A program made the translations under genes and the position numbers. DNA of 64,000 nt from WHSW01 sp033856255 (lineage in GTDB: Bacteria; Actinomycetota; Thermoleophilia; Solirubrobacterales; 70-9), in assembly GCA_033856255.1 (NCBI GenBank), contig JAWVFH010000055.1:1-64000 (forward strand), written 5' to 3'. Positions within the stretch are counted from its first letter, which is position 1; each line of letters opens with the position of its first letter. Under the pieces are notes generated by a model. It searched no databases and was not told where the DNA came from. It saw only the letters and a list, made by a program, of their open reading frames with translations. Below, one piece after another: positions 1 through 9,800 of the stretch.

Positions 1-10
1 AAGCGCATTC

Positions 11-37
11 CGGTCGGACGGATATCCCGCCCGACCG
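11..37 (-). terminator. Hairpin downstream of groL
   Basis: An 11-bp stem (11-21 with 27-37, one G-U wobble) closes a 5-base loop just past the groL stop. There is no clear U-tract on the minus strand, so it may stabilise the 3' end or act as a weak intrinsic terminator for the groES-groEL transcript. Confidence 0.55.
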
Positions 38-49
38 TGGAGGCGCTCC

Positions 50-1678
<1,629 letters not shown>

Positions 1679-1716
1679 TTCAGTTCCTCCTGGTTTCTAG
1701 GTAAGTGTGTGGTGGG

Positions 1717-2007
1717 TCAGACGACTTTTGCGAGGACGTCCGACTCGCGCAGGACGAGCAGCTCGTCGCCGTCGACCTTGACCTCGGTGCCTCCGTACTT
1801 GCTGTAGAGGACCTCGTCGCCCTCGGCGACGTCGAGCGGGATCCGCTTCGCGCCGTCGTCGTCCCAGGCGCCGTCACCGACTGCGATCACGGTGCCCTTC
1901 TGGGGCTTCTCCTTGGCGGTCTCGGGAAGGACGATCCCGCTCGCGGTCGTCTCCTCCTCCTCGATGGCCTTGACGATCAGACGATCGCCGAGGGGCTTCA
2001 GATTCAT
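1717..2007 (-). CDS. groS: Co-chaperonin GroES (Hsp10)
   Basis: This 96-residue protein starts MNLKPLGDRL and carries the conserved mobile-loop region (EEETTASGIVLPE) and the C-terminal beta-barrel segments of GroES, which caps the GroEL ring. Longer in-frame starts run into the CIRCE operator. The ATG at 2007 is chosen because a GGAGGTA ribosome site (2014-2020) sits 6 bases upstream. It is the first gene of the operon and lies directly behind the CIRCE element, so heat-shock derepression through HrcA is expected. Confidence 0.99.
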   Translation of the reverse strand: MNLKPLGDRLIVKAIEEEETTASGIVLPETAKEKPQKGTVIAVGDGAWDDDGAKRIPLDVAEGDEVLYSKYGGTEVKVDGDELLVLRESDVLAKVV

Positions 2008-2043
2008 TCCTGTTACCTCCGGTAGTGGATGTCCAAGTCTCGC

Positions 2044-2070
2044 TTGGCACTCTAGCCATGAGAGTGCCAA
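2044..2070 (-). promoter_or_regulatory. CIRCE operator (HrcA binding site)
   Basis: A perfect 9-bp inverted repeat TTGGCACTC-N9-GAGTGCCAA (2044-2052 and 2062-2070) matches the CIRCE consensus (TTAGCACTC-N9-GAGTGCTAA) apart from one substituted base pair in the symmetric positions. It sits between a -10-like box (2082-2087) and groES, the standard place for HrcA repression of chaperonin operons. Confidence 0.96.
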
Positions 2071-2081
2071 CCGCGCCGCGG

Positions 2082-2087
2082 AGTGTA
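2082..2087 (-). promoter_or_regulatory. -10 box of groES-groEL
   Basis: TACACT on the minus strand, about 11 bases before the CIRCE element, would place the transcription start at or next to the operator. No good -35 hexamer is visible 17 bases upstream. Confidence 0.5.
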
Positions 2088-2155
2088 GCGGCGCGCGGCT
2101 GCCTTTCGCGTATCTAAGCCGTGAAGACTTAGATTCAGTCCGAGGCCAGGAGGAA

Positions 2156-2632
2156 TCAATCCGCCGCGATCAGGCGGCAGCCCAGCAGCTCGGCGATCCC
2201 GGTGCCGCCGTTCCGCATCACCCAGTTGTGGTTCCACTCGAAGACGGGTTTCAGCAGCGGCGCCATCGCGTTCATCCACGCTTTCGTCGTGTGCACGTTC
2301 CACTCGTACAGGACCGCGGTCACCCCGTCCTGCTCGAACAGGCGCCAACGGCCGGTGCCGGTGAGCTCGCCGAAGGCGTCGGCCTCGATCATCCGCGGCT
2401 TTACCACGGACCTCGTCTTCGCCTCGAAGACGAGGTCGTAGGGCAGCTTCGAGCGCCAGGTCAGCCGCGAGTGCGAGCCGACGCCGGTCTCGTCGCCGGG
2501 CTCCAGCTCGACCACGTCCTCGACCCCGCGCCACCACGACGGCCAGGCCTTCTGGTCGAAGATCGCGTCCCAGATCGGCTCCCGCGGCGACTCCAGCAGC
2601 CAGGTGGTCAGGAAGCGGTAATCGGCCGGCAT
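2156..2632 (-). CDS. SRPBCC-family protein
   Basis: A 158-residue soluble protein with the polyketide cyclase/START-like helix-grip pattern: an N-terminal strand, then an amphipathic helix in the SPREPIWDAIFD region, a Trp-rich segment (WPSWWRGV), and a C-terminal helix. Proteins of this fold bind hydrophobic ligands; many are of unknown function or act as aromatase/cyclase or coenzyme Q-binding-type proteins. It is the last gene of a leftward run but is separated from its upstream neighbour by about 165 non-coding bases, so it may have its own promoter. No ligand can be named. Confidence 0.8.
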   Translation of the reverse strand: MPADYRFLTTWLLESPREPIWDAIFDQKAWPSWWRGVEDVVELEPGDETGVGSHSRLTWRSKLPYDLVFEAKTRSVVKPRMIEADAFGELTGTGRWRLFEQDGVTAVLYEWNVHTTKAWMNAMAPLLKPVFEWNHNWVMRNGGTGIAELLGCRLIAAD

Positions 2633-2799
2633 CTACTAGTGCTCCCCGGTGCAACCAACGTCGTGATTGGGCGAGCGAGAATCAAGCATGGCTAGGACGC
2701 AGGGAGCCCGCATGGCAGCGCCATGTGGGCGACTGAGGACGACGCCATGCGCTGATTCGCAGCCGTCCAAGCGCGATGGTGGTTGCGGCGGGGAGCACT
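2633..2799. other. Intergenic gap
   Basis: No gene is supported here. The only structure noted is a short palindrome CATGGC-agc-GCCATG at 2711-2725, of unknown meaning. Confidence 0.5.
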
Positions 2800-3192
2800 T
2801 CAGTTCGGCGACGGGTCGCCGAAGCCCGACGGGGGCTCGTGCACGCGGGAGAAGCGGACCACGGTGACCGTCTCCTCAAGGTCGATCTCGCGACCGTAGA
2901 TCTGGCGCATGAAGCTGAGCGTCTCCTCGACGCGGCGGAACTCGGGGTTGTCGTGCTCGATGTCCCGGGGCGAGAGCTCGCGGGCCTTCTTCACCTCGAC
3001 GTCGTCGATCACGGCGGTGAAGATCTTCTCGCGCGGGCTGTGCTGGTGGCCGATCGTGACCCAAAGCAGCTGGCCGCGCTCGTACTTGCGCGACTTGTCG
3101 CCGAGCCGGATCGTCGCCGTCTTGCGGCCGCGCTTCAGCTGGTCGACGAACGCGGGCGAGAAGAAGTTGAGGGCGAAGAAACCGCGCGACAT
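2800..3192 (-). CDS. ASCH-domain protein
   Basis: A 130-residue PUA-like ASCH-domain protein. The typical ASCH signature is present near residue 22 (GRKTATIRLGDKSRKYERGQ: basic residues followed by a G-Q turn), as is the hydrophobic strand LLWVTIG. ASCH proteins are thought to bind RNA or modified nucleosides, and some are amidohydrolases of N4-acetylcytidine; the sequence alone does not decide. The ATG at 3192 has a TAGGCT box about 9 bases upstream (3202-3207) and no clear ribosome site. That box lies inside the 3' end of the isoaspartate methyltransferase gene. Confidence 0.85.
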   Translation of the reverse strand: MSRGFFALNFFSPAFVDQLKRGRKTATIRLGDKSRKYERGQLLWVTIGHQHSPREKIFTAVIDDVEVKKARELSPRDIEHDNPEFRRVEETLSFMRQIYGREIDLEETVTVVRFSRVHEPPSGFGDPSPN

Positions 3193-3204
3193 GACGGCGC
3201 CAGC

Positions 3205-3861
3205 CTATCGCTCGCCGAAGCCGTGCTCACCCACGAGCGGGACGAAGCGGCAGGGAGCGATCGGCCGGCGGTCGAACCCGTCCGCGGTTCTGGTCAGGCA
3301 GACGAGCAGATCGGCGCCCGGCTCGGCGACCGGCAGAACCAGGCGCCCGCCCGGGGCGAGCTGCTCGAGCAGTCCCGGGGGCGGCGCCGGCGCCGACGCG
3401 TGGACGGCGATCGCGTCGAAGGGGGCGTCGCCGGGCGCGCCGAGGCTGCCGTCGCCGACGCGGATCTCCACCCGGTCGCCGTATCCGAGCCGCTCGAGAC
3501 GATCGGAGGCGTCGGCCGCGAGACCTGCGAGGCGCTCGATGCTGAGCACGTCGGCCGCCAGCAGGGCGAGGATCGCGGTCGAGTAGCCGGAGCCGGTGCC
3601 GACCTCGAGGACCCGCTCGCCGCCGCCGAGCTCCAGCGCCTGGCAGATCGCCGCCACCACCCAGGGCTGCGAGATCGTCTGCTGGTCGCCGATCGGTAAC
3701 GCCGAGTCGGCGTACGCGCGGCGGGCAAGGCGCTCGGGGACGAACAGCTCGCGCGGCACCGAGGCCATCGCCGCCAGTACCCGCTCGTCCCCGATCCCGC
3801 GCCGGCGCAGCTGGCGCTCGGCCATCGAGGCGCGCTGTCGTTCGAATCGCTCGCCGCTCAC
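3205..3861 (-). CDS. pcm: Protein-L-isoaspartate O-methyltransferase
   Basis: This 218-residue enzyme uses S-adenosylmethionine to methylate isoaspartyl residues in aged proteins so they can be repaired. Visible are the N-terminal family block (PRELFVPE), the substrate-loop region GDQQTISQP near residue 58, SAM motif I (VLEVGTGSGYST, residues 84-95) and the downstream motif GGRLVLPV. Length is normal for bacterial Pcm. The GTG start at 3861 abuts the stop of the Crp/Fnr gene (3862-3864), which indicates an operon with translational coupling. This links protein repair with a stress- or metabolism-responsive regulator. Confidence 0.95.
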   Translation of the reverse strand: MSGERFERQRASMAERQLRRRGIGDERVLAAMASVPRELFVPERLARRAYADSALPIGDQQTISQPWVVAAICQALELGGGERVLEVGTGSGYSTAILALLAADVLSIERLAGLAADASDRLERLGYGDRVEIRVGDGSLGAPGDAPFDAIAVHASAPAPPPGLLEQLAPGGRLVLPVAEPGADLLVCLTRTADGFDRRPIAPCRFVPLVGEHGFGER

Positions 3862-4545
3862 CTAGAAGATGTAAGCGCGCAGGCGCCGCGGCTCGAGCAC
3901 CGTGACCCGTCCGCGGCCGACCGAGACGACGCCCGCCCGCTCGAGCGTCGCCAGGAAGCGGCTGACGCTCTCGCGTGAGGTGCCGGCCAGCTGGGCGAGG
4001 TCGGCCTGCGTCATCCGCACGGTCACGCCGCTGCGCTCGGCCGGAATCGCCTCCTCTGCGATCAGCTGCGCGAGCACCCCGGCGACGCGACTGGGGACGG
4101 TCTGAAAGGACTGGCGGGCGACCCGCTCGTTGGTCTCGCGCAACCGGCGCGTGATCGCGACGATCAGCTTCGCGGCGATGTCGCCGTGGGCGGCGATCAC
4201 CCGCCGCACGTCCGAGGCGGGCAGCGCCAGCAGCTCGGCGTCGGTGAGCGTCTCGACGCTTGCCGAGCGGGTGCCGCCGTCGAGCATCGCCAGCTCGCCG
4301 AAGATGTCGCCGGGGCCCAGGGTCGCGAGCGCGATCGCGCGCCCGTCGGAGTGCTCGCGCGTGACCCGCAGGTCGCCGACACGGACGATGTAGCAGGCGT
4401 CCGAGTGGTCGCCCTCGTGGAAGACCCGCACTCCCTTCGGATAGGAGCGCGGGATCGCCACCGAGCCGATGTGGTCGAGCTCGCTGCCGGAAAGCTCCGC
4501 GAACAGCGGCACGCGCCTCAGCAGCTCAACCGATTCAGCCCCCAT
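3862..4545 (-). CDS. Crp/Fnr-family transcription regulator
   Basis: A 227-residue regulator. The N-terminal cyclic-nucleotide-binding barrel (about residues 10-125) has the characteristic GDIFGELAMLDGGTRSASV phosphate-binding cassette, with the Arg and Ser expected of cAMP-type sites. A dimerisation helix follows, and then a winged helix-turn-helix (MTQADLAQLAGTSRESVSRFL) near residues 172-192. No N-terminal cysteine cluster is present, so it is Crp-like rather than oxygen-sensing Fnr. The frame stays open far upstream over the hydrolase gene, but the ATG at 4545 gives the normal family length. Ligand and targets cannot be read from the sequence. Confidence 0.94.
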   Translation of the reverse strand: MGAESVELLRRVPLFAELSGSELDHIGSVAIPRSYPKGVRVFHEGDHSDACYIVRVGDLRVTREHSDGRAIALATLGPGDIFGELAMLDGGTRSASVETLTDAELLALPASDVRRVIAAHGDIAAKLIVAITRRLRETNERVARQSFQTVPSRVAGVLAQLIAEEAIPAERSGVTVRMTQADLAQLAGTSRESVSRFLATLERAGVVSVGRGRVTVLEPRRLRAYIF

Positions 4546-4580
4546 CGACGGACCAAGTATCGCACCGCGGGTTGCGGCGG

Positions 4581-5420
4581 TCAGAGAGCGCCGACGAACT
4601 CGATCAGGCGCTCGAGGAAGGCATCCTCGCCCTCTCGATGTGCCCAGTGCCCAGCGCCGTCGACGATCAGTGAGTCCGAGCCCTCGCCGAGGACCTCGGC
4701 CGTCCGCGTGAACAGCGAGGCCTCGATCAGATCGGCGGTGCCGCCCACGACGAGGGCACGGGTCGCGGGCGGGCGCTCGAGCTCGGCGACCGGCCGCAGC
4801 GGGATCGCCCGGTAGTAGTCGAGCGCACCGGCGAGCGCTCGGCGGTCGGCAAACGCCGCCTTCGCATCGGCCACCGACCTGTCCTGAGCCGGGCCGGCCC
4901 AGTTGGGCGACCAGCGGCGGTAGAGCGCGTCGAGGTAAGCGAAGTCCCGGCGGCGCACCGAGCTCTCGGCCCAGGGCATCTTCAGGGCGAGGAAATGGCG
5001 CGCCGCCCAGAACGCCGACGGGGTGCGGGGCAGCAGCGAGGGGTGCGGGATCGCGATCGGGACGATCGCCCGTACTCGCTCGGGATGCAGGGTGGCCGCG
5101 CCGTAGGCGATCGCCGCGCCCCAGTCGTGGCCGACGAGGATCGCCTCGCGCTCGCCGAGGGCGTCGAGGAAGGCGATCGGATCGGAGCCGATAGTGACCG
5201 GGTCGTAGGGGCGACCCTCGACGATCGTCTCGGGGCGATAGCCGCGCAGCCACGGGGACACCGCCCGGTAGCCGGCCTTCGCCAGCGCGGCGGCCGTCGG
5301 CTCCCAGCCGTGAGGCGTGTCGGGAAAGCCGTGGATGAGAACGACGAGCGGGCCCTCGCCGGACTCCGCGTACACGAACGTCCCGTCGTCGCTCGAGAGC
5401 GTGGTCCACTGCTCGGCCAT
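4581..5420 (-). CDS. Alpha/beta hydrolase (epoxide hydrolase-like)
   Basis: A 279-residue alpha/beta-hydrolase fold protein. It has the oxyanion motif HGFPD near residue 31 and the nucleophile elbow GHDWGAA near residue 97, where Asp replaces Ser as in epoxide hydrolases and haloalkane dehalogenases. The catalytic His is in GAGHWAHRE near the C-terminus. HGFPD and GHDWG together point to the soluble epoxide hydrolase group; the substrate is unknown. Two starts are possible: ATG at 5420 (used here) and GTG at 5426. A TACGAT box lies 8 bases upstream of 5420 with no ribosome site, fitting a leaderless or near-leaderless mRNA. Confidence 0.9.
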   Translation of the reverse strand: MAEQWTTLSSDDGTFVYAESGEGPLVVLIHGFPDTPHGWEPTAAALAKAGYRAVSPWLRGYRPETIVEGRPYDPVTIGSDPIAFLDALGEREAILVGHDWGAAIAYGAATLHPERVRAIVPIAIPHPSLLPRTPSAFWAARHFLALKMPWAESSVRRRDFAYLDALYRRWSPNWAGPAQDRSVADAKAAFADRRALAGALDYYRAIPLRPVAELERPPATRALVVGGTADLIEASLFTRTAEVLGEGSDSLIVDGAGHWAHREGEDAFLERLIEFVGAL

Positions 5421-5477
5421 CAGCACCGATCGTATGCGTAGGCTGGCCGCGAGCCAAGCACGACAGGAGGGAATCGC

Positions 5478-6065
5478 ATGAACGTACTTTCAGGACTACG
5501 GCCCTCGCCGGCGCTCGTAATCGCCCTCGTTGCCCTGGTCGTTGCGGCCGCCGGAGTGGCCGTCGCACAGCCCGGGTCGGGCGCAAAGGCAAAGCCCGTC
5601 AGCGCCAAGAAGGTGAAGAGGATCGCCCGAAAGGTCAGTGACTCCGAGATCGTCGCCAAGGCCCCGACGCTCACGGTCGCCAGCGCCGCGAAGGCGGACT
5701 CGGCGACGAAGGCGGACAGCGCCATCCGGGCGGACTCGGCCGCCGCCGCGGACAGCGCCAACCCGATCGCCTTCGCGCATGTCTCCGCGCTCGGGGGGAT
5801 CGATCCGGCGCGCTCGAAGAACATGGGGCCGGCAATCGTCACCAACCCGAGTGCGGGGCTCTACTGCTTCCGTGGCTTGCCGTTCGAGTTCAAGGGCGCC
5901 CAGGTGACGACCGACTTCGACGACTCCTCCAACGAGTTCGGGCCGCAGTTCGGCTCGACGATCGGCGCGACCTGCACACCGACGGCACAGGCCTATGTCT
6001 CCATGGTCACCAACAACGGGGCCGCCTCGATCAACGGCGGGTTCTTCATCGTCTTCTACGACTGA
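5478..6065 (+). CDS. Secreted protein with tandem ADSA hexapeptide repeats
   Basis: This 195-residue protein begins with a signal peptide or membrane anchor (hydrophobic residues 12-30, possible cleavage after AVAQ). A Lys/Arg-rich linker follows (37-52), then four hexapeptide repeats at residues 72-95 (KADSAT, KADSAI, RADSAA, AADSAN) and a C-terminal domain of about 95 residues with two Cys (FCRG-type and ATCTPT). Similar hydrophilic repeat stalks are frequent in surface proteins of Thermoleophilia-like genomes. A strong ribosome site (AGGAGGGA) precedes ATG 5478. Its stop overlaps the convergent nei gene by 10 bp. Function unknown; it is probably displayed outside the membrane. Confidence 0.8.
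   Translation: MNVLSGLRPSPALVIALVALVVAAAGVAVAQPGSGAKAKPVSAKKVKRIARKVSDSEIVAKAPTLTVASAAKADSATKADSAIRADSAAAADSANPIAFAHVSALGGIDPARSKNMGPAIVTNPSAGLYCFRGLPFEFKGAQVTTDFDDSSNEFGPQFGSTIGATCTPTAQAYVSMVTNNGAASINGGFFIVFYD
5691..5762 (+). repeat. Four 18-bp in-frame tandem repeats (ADSA motif)
   Basis: Four degenerate 18-bp units encode x-A-D-S-A-x hexapeptides within the secreted protein gene. The amino-acid repeat is better conserved than the codons (TCG and AGC are both used for Ser), which points to selection on the protein. Confidence 0.8.
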
Positions 6066-6811
6066 CAGCTCGGGCACCAATGGGCGGTGCGGTTGTCGTC
6101 GCCCTGGCCGCGTGAGGAGATCGGGCCACCGCAGCTCGGGCACTGGCGGGCGCGGTACATCGCGCGCGGTCGCCGGCCCCTGGCGATCGACTCGCGCATC
6201 ACCTTCTCGTTCTCTGAGACGACGAGCGCGAGGTCGTCGTCGGAGAGGTCGTCGACCTGCCGGAACGGGCTGACCCGGGCTCGGAACAGGGCCTCCGCGC
6301 GGATCGCGTTGCCGACCCCGGCGATGATCCCCTGGTCGAGGATGGCGTCCCCGATCTCGCGGCCCGCCCCCAATTGGCGCAGCCGCTCGGTCGCCGCGCC
6401 GGCATCGAACTCGGCCCGCAGCGGATCGGGGCCGAGCCGCATCAGCGCCGGGTCGTTTCGCACCCGCGCCTCGGTCGTCAGGCGCAGCAGCTTCGCTCCG
6501 GTCTGGGCGGCGACCGCGCGTCCGGAAGCGAGCGTCCACCAGGGCCTGCCATAGGGCATCCGCCCATCGGCGGCGACGAAGACCTTCCCGTTCATGCCGA
6601 GGTGGGTGTGCAGGACGACGTCGCCGGAGAAGTGGATGAGCAGGTGCTTGCCGCGCCCCTCGGCCTCCTCGAGGGTCCGCCCCTGCAGCTCGGCCGCGCG
6701 ACGGTGAAGCGGGGAGCGCGGGTTCGGCGCCTCAGCGCGCCCGATCTCGCGGCCACCGAGCGCGATGTTCAGCCGCGCGGCCGCCTGGTGGATCGTGTCG
6801 CCCTCGGGCAC
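6056..6811 (-). CDS. nei: Fpg/Nei-family DNA glycosylase
   Basis: A 251-residue base-excision repair enzyme that removes oxidised bases and nicks the abasic site. The mature N-terminus PEGDTIHQ supplies the catalytic Pro and Glu just after the GTG start at 6811. The helix-two-turn-helix region with its conserved Asn (GIIAGVGNAIRAEALF) lies near residue 165. The C-terminal zinc finger has four Cys (CPSCGG...CPSCQ). The start matches endonuclease VIII-type (PEGDT) rather than MutM (PELPE). It begins 2 bases after the lhr stop, so the two repair genes form an operon; lhr and nei are also neighbours in mycobacteria. Confidence 0.95.
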   Translation of the reverse strand: MPEGDTIHQAAARLNIALGGREIGRAEAPNPRSPLHRRAAELQGRTLEEAEGRGKHLLIHFSGDVVLHTHLGMNGKVFVAADGRMPYGRPWWTLASGRAVAAQTGAKLLRLTTEARVRNDPALMRLGPDPLRAEFDAGAATERLRQLGAGREIGDAILDQGIIAGVGNAIRAEALFRARVSPFRQVDDLSDDDLALVVSENEKVMRESIARGRRPRAMYRARQCPSCGGPISSRGQGDDNRTAHWCPSCQS

Positions 6812-6813
6812 CG

Positions 6814-9800
6814 CTAGCCCGCGGCGGCGACCAGCTTGCGCGGCTGGCGGCTGAAGCCGGCGGCGATGATCGCCTCCTCGAGCCCGGAGCCCATCACCGG
6901 CTCGCCGTCGACGCGCTCGATCCCGAGCTTCGGGATCACCTTCTCCTGCGCCGCCTCGGCGAGCTGGGCGATCGCCGCGGTCAGCTCCTCGCCCTCCAGC
7001 TCGATCAGTCGGACGATCCCCTTGCCGCCGCGCTCGACATAGACGATCGGGTTGCCGTCGCGAAGCAGGACGTAGGCGCCGGGCGTGCGGGCGGGGCGCC
7101 GGCCCTCGGCCCGCTTCGGCCAGCGCAGGGTCGCGCCGTACGGCTGCGCCGGGTCGGTGGCCGCGAGGATCAGGTAGTCCTGCTCGACGTGCGGAAGCGT
7201 CCGCAGGCGCTCGACCGCGCCGGCGAGCGCGAACTGGGCGCCGCCGAGCCCCTCGACGAAGTAGCCGCGCCGGGCGGTGCCGAGCATCTCCAGGTTGGAG
7301 AGCTCGCCGTAGAGGCTCGAGAAGCCGCCCGGGACGCCCTCGGCGAGGACCGTCTCCCGGGTGACGATCCCGTAGCGCTCCAGCATCAGCTCGGCCTGGG
7401 CTCGCAGCCGCGGGCCGACCGCCGGGGCGTTTCGGAACAGGCTCTCGGTCAGCGACCACCGGCCGACGATCGCCTCCTGTGACGGACCGCGACGGGAGGC
7501 GAAGCGGCGCGCCGGGCGGCGCTCGCGCCCGACCGCGCTCAGCCGCCGGGCGCGCAGCGGCGCGAAGGCGTCGTTGGTCACCTCGCCCGCCCAGACCAGG
7601 TCCCAGAGGGCGGCGTGCAGCTCCTCGTTCTCCGCCTCCAGCTCCATCGTCAGGTCGAGCCAGAACGAGGGGGCCGCCTCCAGGCGCTCGCGGATCGCGT
7701 CGTGGACCTCGCCCGCGGGCCGCTCGAGCTTGGCGTTCGCGGGCGGCGGCCCGGCCAGGTGCACGTCCTCGCGGAAGTAGAGCGCCACCCGCCCCGTGCG
7801 GGCGAGGGCACCGGCGCCGATCCAGACGATCTCCCCGCTGGTGGTGAGCTGGTCGAGCCAGGTCTGGCTGTAGGCGCCGAGGCGGCGCGGGAGCACGTCG
7901 CGCTCCCAGACCTCGGGCGTCAGGGCGACGCCCTGAAGCGGGATCAGCGCCTCGCGCAGGCGGTCGGGGCCCGCCCCGGCGGGCCGGTGGGCGTCGACGT
8001 TCTGCCAGGCCGGCAGGAAGCGGGCCAGCTCGGCCGGGTCGACCGCCTCGACCTCCTGGCGCAGCGCCGCAACGCTGGCGCGGCGCAGGCGGCGCAGGAC
8101 GTCGGCGTCGCACCACTCCCGCTCGCTGCCGCCGGGAAGCAGCTCGCCGCGGACGAGCTCGCCGGACCGCTCGAGGCTCTGCAGCGCCGGGGTCAGGTCG
8201 AGGCCCATGCGGCGGGTGATCTGGGCGGTCGGGAACGGCCCGTGGGTGCGCGCGTAGCGACGTACCAGGGCCAGGGCCGGGTCCGGGAGCTCCTCCAGGT
8301 AGCCGTCGGGGAGCCCGCCCGGCGGCGGCACGCCAAGCGCGTCGCGGTAGAGGCCCGCGTCCTCGGCTGCGATCCAGCGCTCTTCGCCCGCGATCCTGAC
8401 CTCGACGGCCCGCTTCTCGCGGCCCAGCTTGGCGAGCATCGAGGCAGCCGAGAAGCCCTCGGCAGTGCGCAGCTCGAGCTCGGAGACGGTCAGGTCGCCG
8501 AGCCGGCGCAGCACCTGCTGCAGCGCGTCGCGGTCCTTGGCGAGCGCATCGGGGTGCAGAAGCTGCAGCGACCGCTCGACCTCCTCCAGCGCCTCGGGGT
8601 CGATCAGCTCGCGCAGCTCGTCGGCGCCGAGCAGCTCCGAAAGCAGGTCGCGATCGAGCGCCAGGGCGGCGGCGCGCCGCTCCGCGTTCGGCGTATCGCC
8701 CTCGTACATGTAGGTGGCGACGTAGTCGAACAGCAGCGAAGACGCAAACGGCGAAGCCGTTTGAGTTTCCACCTCGACCAGGGTGATCTTGCGCGAGTGC
8801 AGGTCGCGCAGCAGGTCGACCAGCGACGGCAGGTCGAGGACGTCGCGCAGGCACTCGCGGTAGGTCTCGAGGATCACCGGGAAGCGGGGGAAGTCCTTGG
8901 CGACCTCGAGCAGGTTCTGCGACTTCAGCCGCTGCTGCCACAGCGGCGTGCGCTTGCCGGGATAGGCGCGGGGGATCAGCAGGCTGCGGGCTGCGTTCTC
9001 GCGAAAGCGGGCGCCGAACAGGGCCGAGCCGCCGAGCTCGCGCACGACCAGGTCCTCGATCTCGTCGGGCTCGAGCAGCACCAGGTCGGCGTTGGGAGCC
9101 TCGTCGGCGTCGGGCAGGTGGACGATGATGCCGTCGTCGGACCAGATCGCGTCCGCCTCGAGGTCGAGCTCGTCTCGGATCCGCGCCGAAACGGCCAGCC
9201 CCCAGGCGGCGTGCACGCGGCCGCCGAAGGGGGAGAGCACGCACAGCCGCCAGTCGCCGATCTCGTCGCGGAACTTCTCCACCACGATCGTCTCGTCGGA
9301 CGGCACGACCCTGGTCGCCGCCTGCTGCTCGCGCAGGTAGGTGACCAGGTTCTCGGCCGCCCGCGGGTCGAGGTCGGCTTCGGCGGCGAGCGTCTCGGCG
9401 TCCTTGCCGACCGCCTCCCGGGCGAAGGCGCCGATCGCGCGACCCAGCTCCGAGGGACGCCCGACCCCGTCGCCGCGCCAGAAGGGGACGGCGCCCGGGA
9501 CCCCGGGCGCGGGGACGACGATCACCCGGTCGCGGGTGATCTCCTGGATCCGCCAGGTGGTCGCGCCGAGCAGGAAGGTCTGGCCGGGACGCGCCTCGTA
9601 GACCATCTCCTCGTCGAGCTCGCCGACCCGGCGGCCGTCGGGGAGGTGGACGCCGTAGAGGCCGCGGTCGGGGATCGTGCCGGCGTTCGTGACCGCCAGC
9701 TGGCGGGCGCCCTTGCGGCCGCGGACGGTGCCCGCGGTCCGGTCCCAGACCAGCCGCGGGCGGAGCTCGGCGAACTTCTCCGACGGATAGCGGCCGTCGA

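Noticed and set aside
2711..2725. Short palindrome CATGGC-agc-GCCATG
   Set aside because: Six-bp arms are common by chance and it is not placed at a promoter or gene end.
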